DNA of 64,000 nt from Echinococcus granulosus (Eukaryota > Platyhelminthes > Cestoda > Cyclophyllidea > Taeniidae): positions 1 to 64,000 of the forward strand of contig NW_020170535.1 of NCBI RefSeq assembly GCF_000524195.1, given 5' to 3'. Under the pieces are notes generated by a model. The model saw only the letters and a list, made by a program, of their open reading frames with translations. It searched no databases and was not told the DNA's origin. Positions 33,696 through 43,900 of this stretch are shown here, piece after piece. The translations under genes and the position numbers were made by a program. The number at the start of each line of letters is the position of its first letter. The stretch's first letter is position 1.

Positions 33696-35088
33696 GACGG
33701 GCCATTTGAAGTCTCTTCACTGTGTGTGGGGGCGCGGTGCCTGGCAAAGTACCACTTCAGTAGAGGCGGCGGTGGTGTGGGATCTCTCGCTCGCTCTTGT
33801 TGTGCGCATGAAGCTACGAATCCGAAGGGCGCTAGGAGGGAGCATAATCGGTGTGCGTGGTGCATCTGGGCGTCCATAAACTTTTCCACTGCCACCACCA
33901 CAGCCAACCATATCCGATTTCTGCCAGGCGCTTTAATGATAGCGGTGGTGGAGGCGGTGATGGCGGCCCATTTCGGCCCTCGCCTGACACTCTCCCTCTG
34001 TCCTACCCTGCCCGACATTGCCTTTTTACACGAAAAAGCGCGAGAACGGCAGCTCATTTTCGAGCCGCGCTTTACATCCTCCCTTTTATGCAGAAGCCGA
34101 CACACACACACACACGCATTGGTTTTATTGTACTACTGGAAAATGAGATGCAGGAGGAGGAGGAGTAAAATTTACCGCGGTCCCTATACGCACACGGACA
34201 AGCATATCTTCACGCACGCGCACACATAGACGTATGTGCATTTTATTGCTCGCCGAGGCGGCGGCAACTATCTTTGTCGGCACTCTCTCCTTTCATCCTT
34301 GTGCAAATGCACGCCCGTGCTCTCTCTTTTTTCTCTCCAATGGCGTAAACCAGCGTGAATGTTTTGTATCCTAGCCACGGACCTAAAAAGATTGTGCATG
34401 CCTTACAGCCATAGTCACGCACCCGGGTGGCCACTTTGGCTTTGAAACAAGGCATTTGCGGGTGTACCGGTGAAATCATTTACTAGCCATAAACTAGTCT
34501 CAATGGTGCCACTGACTGCCATTATCCACTATCAAAAATACTAATGTTTGTCTACGAAATAAAAGGAACTTTAAAGAGTTACCTACTAAAGGCTAAAGCC
34601 TACCTGACTACTGCAAGCAAGGGACGTTGGTTTCAATCCTTATAACATGCTGCAACTCATTGAGCAATGAGCTGTCTCGCCGTTAACTCCTTGATTTGAT
34701 GATTTCGGTTATTTCCATCGTCTGCGTTGGCAAGGGACACAGTGTAGTCCATGGGCACATAACCAATGGGTTGATCACCTCTACTTATTATGTTGTCACA
34801 GTCTTACACTCCTCTGTTCCACTAAACGTCTTTTGTCACTGCCTCCCTTATGTATGCTGGATGCAACACGGCGGCTTTTGTCTATGTGTGCCAGAGCGCA
34901 CGTGCGTTGACTTCTACTATAGAGATAGAGCGGGAGAGCGATAGAAGCATACGCGGCAGACGTAAGTTACCTAATCATGGCGGCCCTTCGCTTTGTGTGT
35001 GTGTGCATGAGTGTAGGCCTAGACCAAAGCGCCTTGGAAGTCAGAGGTGGCGGAATAGCTGGGACGAGATAGTGGCGGTGGTGATGGC

Positions 35089-35115
35089 TGCACGCATGCA
35101 TGCGCGCGCGCACAC
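35089..35115. repeat. Alternating purine-pyrimidine tract (Z-DNA candidate)
   Basis: Twenty-seven bases alternate pyrimidine and purine without a break, centred on TGCGCGCGCG and ending in CACAC. Such CG/CA alternation favours the Z conformation under negative supercoiling. Confidence 0.7.
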
Positions 35116-37885
35116 TAACACCACGTCGCGTCATCATCAATGGCCATAATGGCGGCGGCAGCAGCAGCGGTAGCGGTGCCTCCGTGCATGCCTTGGCACT
35201 CATAAAGCCTCTGTGGTGTTGGGGGGAGCCCTGTCTTTTTGTTCTCACTGGACAGCACTGAACCTTAAAACCTCAGCGATCGTCCGCTGCCGCCTACCCC
35301 TCCAGCCTACTATTGGGGGGAAAAGAAAAATTAAGATGAAAAGAGGGAAAAGAAGACGTGCGCGCCGCAAACATGATTGGCAGGCTGCCTCTTGTCCCCC
35401 CGCGCCTCTATTGATTAAAAGTGAAGAGTGTGGGTGGTCTTTTGCCGCTTTTCTCTCTTCCCCTACCTACCTACCTGTGGGAGGGAGGTGAATGAGTCGG
35501 TTGGTTTAACGCACGCACGCATGCAAGCGGCATGCGTGTACACCACCCCTCCGACCTTCATTTTCTAGCAGCAGTGATTGGTCAGTGGGGGTTGAACATT
35601 ACTCTCAAAGCAAAGTCGCCGCCACCATGACAGCTTAGTTTTGCCGCCATTGGTATTGCACAAAAAAAGTAGGACTAGGAGTCAGCACATCTCTTGTCGT
35701 GGTTGTTGATCTATTCAAATCTAAACACACTTCTACAAAAATCGGCGATAATTCACCTCCCCGGGGTTGTGTTACCGTCTTCTCACATTATATGCAAATG
35801 CTACCCCTTCAGACAAAGGATTTTGTGTATACGCTCGCTCGCTAAGTCGTCCGTCTGCCGCTACCGCGTGCTCATACACAACTAAGCGCCGTACGCGTGC
35901 ATGTGACGGTGTCTTCGTCAGTGGCATCCAGTCGGACTATTTGGAATCTCGGTGGAAAATAAATTGATTTGCAGCAATAAATTTTCATGCATACTTTCCA
36001 CTCCTTGAGAAGATGGTCACGGAGAGAGTAACGCTTGTTTACGTTTGCTGTCTCCTGGCAGTCCCGGAGGCACTAGTCTAGGTATGTGACTTGAAGACTT
36101 ATCAAAGAAGTTGTGATTTTGCCATTTTAGTTGGACGCAAGCGGGGTTTCTTCAGACCTACAGGACACCGCGGATTCCTGCCGCCAGTTGTTTGAGGCTA
36201 TAAGACATCTTTAGCCTGAAAGCATAGGTGAGCTTCTCTTCATATCCTCCCATGATTCGCACAAATGCAGTCATAGAAAAGCTACACCTTCTTGCAGAAA
36301 CACACATACATGCTAGCGCACCCAACATCCGCAGGCGATTGCGCGTCATTATTGCATTCACAAAAACTGCGCAACAACCACCACAATAATACCACCACGA
36401 ACGGCATCCTCTCGTCACACCAAAAAGTTCAATGACGTGCCCACTGCGCTGCTGAACACAAGCTATCTACCTCAATTGTATTTTTCTACAGCAAATTCTA
36501 CCCCCTGCTCCTTCCTTCTCCCACCCTCTCCTTTGACTGTCTGTTAATGCCGCATTTCTCCGTGATAGCGCTGCCTGTAATGATGCAGCAGGGGTCCTCC
36601 GCCTCTGCTGCTGACATTTATGTATGTTTAGCCTGCTCATTTCTCACACGCACAGTCCAACGTTTCATTATCTCTGCTAATGTTACTTCTACCAATTTCT
36701 CTGTCTATATTCTCCCCCTATAACTGCATTGTCCTATAACACTTAATGAAACACTAAAGAACATCGAAGCGGGCAGCACTTTTATGCTTAGATTCTGCGT
36801 ACAGAAGCCTAAAGTCGCATTCCCCAGTTTGCGCTAGGGCGAGGCCTAAGGTATCGTGGGTATTAAGCTTCCACGTTACAGTCCATTGAAAATCCTGTGG
36901 TCGTTTTCTATAAGCACTGCAACCGTAGGACATCTTATTCCATATGCACTTTTGCGCCCCGTGGATAACCGAAGTTAAGTCTTAATTACCCATAGCCAAA
37001 ACTTAGTTGCTCGTGATAGCCTTCAAGTTGGGAGCAATGCAGTGAACAGATTTATGGGTACCGTAGGTGGTTTTGCACTCGTGTCGTGCGTGCAATTTGG
37101 TTTGGATTTTAGTGGCATTCGACTCAGCTTGATGTTATGGTTGAATAGTGCCACGCAAAAATATGTCGCAAATGAAGAATACAATCCTTTACATAGGCAG
37201 AGTAACCAATGAACCGTTTGGTATATCAGAGCGAATTTGATACAAATCAGTAAGCATGCTAAGCACTTTATTTAGAAGATTCTATCTGAAGCGCAAGTTA
37301 TCCTTTAAACATCTTTTATTAACAGTAGACATTCAAGCTATTTGGCCGCTTTAGTCTCCACAGGTCCTAATTCTGCCCAGCGACGTGGCCCTTAGATCAT
37401 GTTAGGAAATTTCGGCCCTTCTTTACATTAGTTGTATGAGGTTTGCTAGACTGCTATGGCTTATTACGCCCTCTAGGAAGACTCGAGGCACGAGAACCGT
37501 CCAACGTTTTTAATGGTCATATTATTAACAAAGGTTTGGTTGCCTTAGTTTTTGGAAGAGTGAGATTAGTTCGGTAAATTTTGTTCAAAGAACCTTAAAA
37601 AGGTAAGATTTTTTAAATCCTTTTTAAAGTGTTTTACAGAAGTAGTAGGGAATACAACATTGAAAGAATTAGACGACTCAAAACCTAATAACATCAGTGG
37701 AATCAAATGAACTGATCAGTGGATTCTGGAGTGAAAAATGCCACTATTAATGTTTTGTCTGAATAAATAAACGAAGCTGACATTACGGTCATAAGCCTCG
37801 TGTATTTGTTTAACCTTGTCAGGTATGAAATAAATAATGGTTTCAGCCTATTTTAAAGGGGGGGCGCTTCGTTCCTGTTTTCGGT

Positions 37886-39068
37886 ATGGGGCTGAAGCGT
37901 CTCAACGTCATTGCGGCTGTTGCAAATAACGGTGGTATTGGAAAGGAGAATAAGCTGCCATGGAAAATTCGGTACGAATTAGTTACGGGTCGTGTTTTGT
38001 GGTTGCTGCCTTCTTTCGAAGGGGGCTTTTATTGTACCAGACAAATACCTTTGAATCGTCTTGAATAGCATGTTTCCTACGCATGATATTGGTAACAGTG
38101 TTGTTCTTGGTTTTTTGTTTTTATTTTGATACCTCCTACTGGGTTAGGGGAGTACCGATTTTGTTTTAGTTCGATTATGCCTACCAAAAATTAGGCTTGA
38201 GATCTATTGTAGTGTTGTTTTCCATATGCTCTGATGGCGTTCGGTAAGTAACACCTTGTTACTAGTCACTCCTCAGGGCTTTCTCCCGCGAGTTAGGTGC
38301 AAATCTCACTACCAGTTTTCTCGTATTTATTTTAGGGAGGACATGACTTTTTTTAGTAGGATAACATCAACGGCCCAAGAAGGCAAAAAGAATGCAGTGA
38401 TTCTTGGGAGGAGGACGTGGCTTTCTTTTCCACCAAAGTTTCGTCCCCTACCAAGTCGAATCAACGTGGTTGTGTCCACACAACTCGAATCGTAAGTCAT
38501 ATCCACCCATAATCATTCTCGTTGTTTAGAGTACCCGAAGGTACTCATCTTGTCAAATCATTTGAAGATTCTTTGCATCTGCTTGAATCTCTCATCGACA
38601 GTGGCCAAGTAGACGAGGTCTTTATCATTGGAGGTCATGGCTTATACAAGGTAAATTGCACGAGAATGCTTTGCAATTTAACGCTTGAGTAGTGCTCTTT
38701 TTTACTTTATTGTTTGTCCTTATTGTTACTCTTTGATTCTAGGAGGCACTGGAACAGGAGGTATATCCTGTTCGTCTCTACTATACACACATTATGAAGG
38801 ATTTCGATTGTGACACCTTCTTTCCTTCTGTTGATTGGGAGCGATTCAAACCCATTCAGTAGGTTGAACTTACTTTGTATTTGTTCTAAAGGATCTTTGT
38901 TTCCAGGCTTATATCGGCCTTTGATTATTCTGATACACTTCTGCTTATTTATTAAATTTTCATTATTCAAGGTTGGATACGGTGGATTCGGACCTGAGGC
39001 ACTCCGGAGATATCGAATTCCGATTCGCTGTCTACGAGAAACAGCCGCATCCCCTTAATGATCATTAA
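37886..39068 (+). CDS. DHFR: Dihydrofolate reductase, five exons, complete
   Basis: Exons are 37886-37971, 38336-38491, 38530-38650, 38743-38858 and 38972-39068 (TAA). Phases agree at every junction, giving 191 residues, the normal length for an animal DHFR. The second intron is only 38 nt. The enzyme reduces dihydrofolate to tetrahydrofolate with NADPH for thymidylate and one-carbon synthesis. Visible marks are the N-terminal [19 protein letters not shown] (Met20-loop GIG and PW), the catalytic acid as Asp31 where vertebrates use Glu30, the nucleotide-binding ILGRRTW, NVVVST, and [12 protein letters not shown] (Gly115-Gly116). The C-terminal [16 protein letters not shown] and FRFAVYEK strands close the fold. 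Met32 replaces the vertebrate Phe31 of the folate pocket, while Phe35 (human Phe34) is kept. It is monofunctional, with no thymidylate synthase fused. No canonical AATAAA follows; an ATTAAA overlaps the stop. Confidence 0.96.
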
Positions 39069-40960
39069 ACATACAAAAGTTAATTAAGTCTCGTATTTTT
39101 GTTACTATTTTGATTGTTTTTTGTGCTGGCATGGTTTGCAGCTTTTTCCCAAAATGAGGCTTATTTGTGTGTCGTTGACCCTTTTGTCTAATTTTGAAAT
39201 AAGAAATATTCCTTGTCAGACTATACAGCAAAGGTCATGTCATTTAGACAAAGGATTGGGTCGTGCACCGATTATGGTGTTGCAGCCTAGTTTGGGCCGA
39301 GTGGTGGTTGTCGTATTGTTGGCGTTTATAGTGTCTCGGAGCAGGTGCTTCATTGAGTGGTGACGACTTCGTTGCGCGCCGGCGGTTACCGAGTATTCAG
39401 TTATGGTTCCCAGCATCTTATCCGAAGACACAGTAGGGCTCAGCGGCGTAAGGATTTTTATTATTCTACAGAAGGTTACAAGTGAAGGGCCGCAACGCCA
39501 AGGTATGGAAGGGCTGAGAAGTTATGTGTAGTGATGAGCGTTAACCACGCAGTCAACTCGTCATTAAATCATTCTTATTCTCAATCCACTTGTGTCGTTA
39601 ACCTTTGGATACGTGAGTTCGATATAACTAGAAATGGGTCTAGGATTTCGTTTGCTACACCTCAGATGATGAGTCGGTCATATCGTCGATTAGAACACAT
39701 GTAGAATGCCTCTCAACACCAAAACCCGATTCATCTACAGTCCGGATGCGGGTCCCATTACGTAGGAACGGGATACGTACTTAGTAGTTTTTTACCTCAA
39801 ACGTGCGATGGCAAGGCTTATATTTATGCTTTGAATTTCTGCCAAGGCTAGGCTTCTTGAGGGTAACTTTGGCTGCTCACAACCGATGTGCACGATCGTC
39901 GTAAAGTGGAAATGTACAACAAGAACAAGCATCATTCCGTTTTGAAATGCTTATGCAAACCGATTTAAACATCATTTTGTCGTAAATTCTACTTCAGATA
40001 GAATTGTTAGTTGCAAAGTTTCGGGATATTCGGAGTTGAATTGGCTTGCAGTACTTATCTCTGCTGAAAAGAGGTCGAAAATATTCCTGCTCACAAAGTT
40101 GCATAGCTTTGGTATTAAACTAAGAGTCATAAGTAATGAAGGTGTGCAAAAAAAGCTTTTTATTAAGGGAAGATGGAATATTGTATGGGTAGTTCGCAGA
40201 GAGGTAATCTTGTGCGTGTAGTAGTTCTGACAGCCATTTAGTGCTTGCAAAGAAATGTATAGCAAGACTTCTAGTTTAACGTAAGGTCGAAAGGATAATC
40301 GCAAAATATGTCTATGATCCAAAACATTTTTGGTGATTGGCAATAATGTAATACGATAGTGGTTTATCCCTCGGCACTGGTGGGGCACCACTTTTGTACT
40401 TTGAATTAGCCCCTTGTACCTCGCTGGGTGGGCTGGCCTTTCGGGCCATGCCAATAGCTCAGACACCTTCTCTGTGCTGAATATATATTCTGCCCGAGTA
40501 TTTTGTCTTCTTTTGTCTTCAGGGAGTTTTGGGACGCTACAATAAGTTTCCACTACAAACTGCAAACGCCAATAAATAGTTAGACACTTAGAAATCTGTT
40601 CTACAACTTTTGCATTATTGTTGAGGTTGGGTATTTGTTTCGACATGTATCTGACTATGCGGGTCCCTTAGTTTCTTTAGCCTCTGAACCCAGTCATTCT
40701 GTTCACTGGCTATCAAATAACTTTATATTTAACTAATCAATTTAAAATAACCCTTATAATTTTTTAGAAAATATTTCTTACAAAACTAAAGAGGGAGTGC
40801 ATTAGTTTTACTGCATCACGATTGTTGAGCACCAATATAATGTGTGCGGCAAAATTAGTTGTTTCAGTTAGGTCCGGGTGCAGGTTCCCGTGTTGGTGCT
40901 ACGGAGCTCAGGGCTGTCCAGAGCAGATTTTAGGCTTCCTTCGCTTCATGACTGAGAATT
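39069..40960. other. Spacer between DHFR and the P5B ATPase, holding a solo LTR
   Basis: No gene seen. The 224-codon minus frame at 39972-40646 runs straight through the solo LTR at 40347-40541 and is not credible as a gene. Confidence 0.5.
40347..40541 (+). repeat. Solo LTR of the TRIM-like family with 4-bp target-site duplication
   Basis: This 195-bp unit starts TGTAATACGATAGTGG and ends GGGACGCTACA. ATAA directly precedes and directly follows it, as expected from LTR-retrotransposon integration followed by LTR-LTR recombination. It is the cleanest single copy in the window and close to the copy at 15152. Confidence 0.8.
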
Positions 40961-43900
40961 ATGTGTCGCCTCGACGTCAACGATGACGAACGTCACTGCC
41001 TTATTTCAGACGCTGATGGGAGTTTATCGGTGTGTTCTTTTTCTCTTTTAATCGTAATGATTTAGGATATGTGGGCATTTCGATACTCAAAATTGGTGAC
41101 AGTGAGGAAGTGGATATGTTATATCCTAACGGTTTTTTTCCTTCGACTCGTGTTTCAATGGTTTCCTCAGTGGCATATTCGGTTCATCATGTCTTCTTGT
41201 AAAATCAAGGATGCGGATATGTTCCTTATCAAGGTTTGTCTTATACTTTTGTAACATGTTTTTAGGATAGCAGCGGTGTTTTCTATACCGTTGATGTGAG
41301 AAGAGCCTTGCGATCTGTTTTAGAGGTTAATGATTCGGGTAGCACATACTCCAGTGCCTTGTCTGATACATCGCAGTTTTTCACGGCGGAAACTTCGCAG
41401 AACAATATCGTAGGTAGAATTGTAAATCTTGTATTATTTTCCCAGGATGGTCCGACCCAATCTTGGATTTACTACAAGAATCTAAAATATGTTCTGAATA
41501 ATGAGGATGAACATTACTACTTGCTACCGTGAGTTTTTCCCTTAGGCAAAAGTCCTTGTTTTTGTTAACATCGAAGTTGGTTTGAAAATGCTGCCAGGAA
41601 TGATGGCGTAAAACTTTACCACTGACTTTGTTTGACTATTGTCCTTAATTTTTTTCTTTCTACAGCAATTGGGATGAACGGCCATCATCGGATATCGTTA
41701 ATGCTCAGCCACTTGTTGAAAGCGAAGTAGCTTGTCGTAGATCTGTATACGATGTGAATGATATTCCCATTCCAAGGCGAAGTGTCGGCCAATTGCTCTT
41801 AAAAGAGGTTTGAATATAATCCAAATTAAATGACAACTCCATAGGGCCTTAATCAATTCTATGTCTTCCAACTGGCAAGTTGCATCTTATGGTTCTGTGA
41901 TTCTTACTATTACTACGCAGCAGCTATTCTTATCATTTCGGCTATGTCGCTGTCTTGGAATATTTGCGACTTGAGAAGGGTATTCTGGCTAAAATTTGCT
42001 TAGTTTAAAAGCCGCTTTTCTATTGCTTGTTTAAATCCTATTCCATTCTTCAGAATGAGAAAGCTCTTCGCGAGACTGTCACCTCGTATGGCACCGTGAA
42101 TCTCTGCCGCGAAGTCAATGGACATCAAAGTATGTTTTCTACACTCTGCCTCTTTCTATTCGTCTCTTCACATGTCCAACCCCTTACAATCCTTTCAGAG
42201 TTCTTTTCCGTTAATTCAACTGATCTTGTGCCTGGTGATATCATTGAAATCCCTCGGGATGGGTGTCATATGTTCTGTGACGCTGTTCTCCTTCAGGGCA
42301 ATTGTATCGTCAATGAGAGCACGCTAACTGGTTAGTCTTACCATATGCTAAACTTTAAATTGGATCTTATCAAAAGCTCAAATGTCCTCATGCTATGCAA
42401 GCCGAAACCTTACACAGATATGACTATGTATATTCTATTGAAGAATAGCGGAGCTGCATTTGTGTCCTATATCGTTCTATTCGTTTTGAATGTAGGTGAA
42501 AGCGTTCCAGTGACCAAAATCCCATTTGTTGCATCTTGGGGCGCCGGTTGCGCCTCGCCACCATTCGAATTGAAGGCTTCCTCCAAGAGTGTCCTCTTCT
42601 GTGGCACCTCAGTTATCCAGTCCCGTAACTTTGCCGACCAGAAGGTCACCGCTGTGGTTGTGCGCACCGGTTTTCGCACCGCCAAGGGTGAGATGGTCCG
42701 AGCTATCCTCTTTCCCAAACCCATGAAGTTTAAATTCACTCGCGATGTCAATCGTTTTGTTGGAGTCCTCGCTCTTATATCCTTGGGGGGCTTCGCCTTT
42801 TCTGTCTACATACTGGTAGGTGGATACCTGCGCTTTTGGAGCGCTTTTGTCATGCTAAATGGCTTTTGAATAAATTGGTATAGTCGGAAATCTGCAGTCA
42901 TACCATCCGAACGTAACCACTTATCATTGTGATACATTCAAAACGTCTGGACCCTTACTTTAAATGCAAATATCTGTGATGTGTACAAGTAATACTTATG
43001 TGTATTCCAGCTGCGAAATGGGACAGAGCCAGGTGTTGTTGTTAAAAGAGCATTCGATCTAATCACAGTAGCAGTTCCACCCGCACTGCCCGTTGCAATG
43101 ACTGTGGGCATCGCGTTCGCTCAAGGTCGCCTCAAGAAGAAGAACATTTTCTGCATCAATCCGAGCGTTATTAATGTCTGTGGTATCATCGACGTTGCCT
43201 GCTTTGATAAGGTATGTATGTGGCGCACTTTTAGTGTTGAGTTCTATTCGTATTTAGAGGGGGGTCTTGAGTGTGTGACAGCGTTTTTTTATCACGATCA
43301 TCGTAATTATGGAAATAGTCTCATTTATCTTCGTAGACCGGTACAATTACGGAAGATGGTTTGGACCTGTGGGGTGTCATCTCCAACGGAGATGGAACGT
43401 TCGAGAAACCCGTAGCACAACCGAGTGAGCTGCCGCAGGGGCCCCTACTTGAAACTATGGCAACTTGTCACTCCCTCACCAGAATTGGAGGCGAACTGTC
43501 CGGTGATCCGCTGGATTTGAAGATGTTCCTCTCCACCAATTGGGTAGATTTTCGAACACTTTCTGAAATCCCGATTTACTTGACCTCTTTTCAAGAACAC
43601 TGCATAAGTTCAGTATGAACACACATTTGTTGATAGTCGGCAGGTGCGCTAAACGTGTAGGCCTACGCTCGTTAGAGGCTTAAAATTTTTTTGTACCACT
43701 TATATGTGGTCTGTGAATGTGCATTGCCTTGCGATTTACCGCCTGTAGGAATTTACTGAGGAGATTTCGGAGGATTACTGCAAATTCGAGATGACCATTC
43801 CAGCCATCGTTCGACCTCGTGTATCACCGTCTACTGAGGTCTCGAGTGCCAATTTGGCTGAGGTTGAAGTACGTTATTCCCCCTTTTATGCAAGGATTCG

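Larger units (their letters stand above)
20034..37885. other. 17.8-kb gene desert or giant intron
   Basis: I recognise no protein domain on either strand. The plus strand looks T-rich over A in many lines, as introns of plus-strand transcripts often do, which would fit 3' introns of beta-catenin or a long 5' region of DHFR. The stretch holds GGN-rich islands (23140-23190, 27183-27223, 29940-29992, 33760-33790, 33936-33966, 35148-35180), CA/TG runs, a TAA run, and promoter-like motifs. Open frames up to 196 codons (28838, 32034, 33639) are low-complexity or without resemblance and are not called. Confidence 0.5.

Noticed and set aside
33639..34229. 196-codon open frame with a poly-Asn run
   Set aside because: The run comes from a (TAA)n microsatellite and the rest from CA/TG and GGN low-complexity DNA.
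39972..40646. 224-codon open frame on the minus strand
   Set aside because: It runs through the solo LTR at 40347-40541, has no recognisable domain and no gene context.
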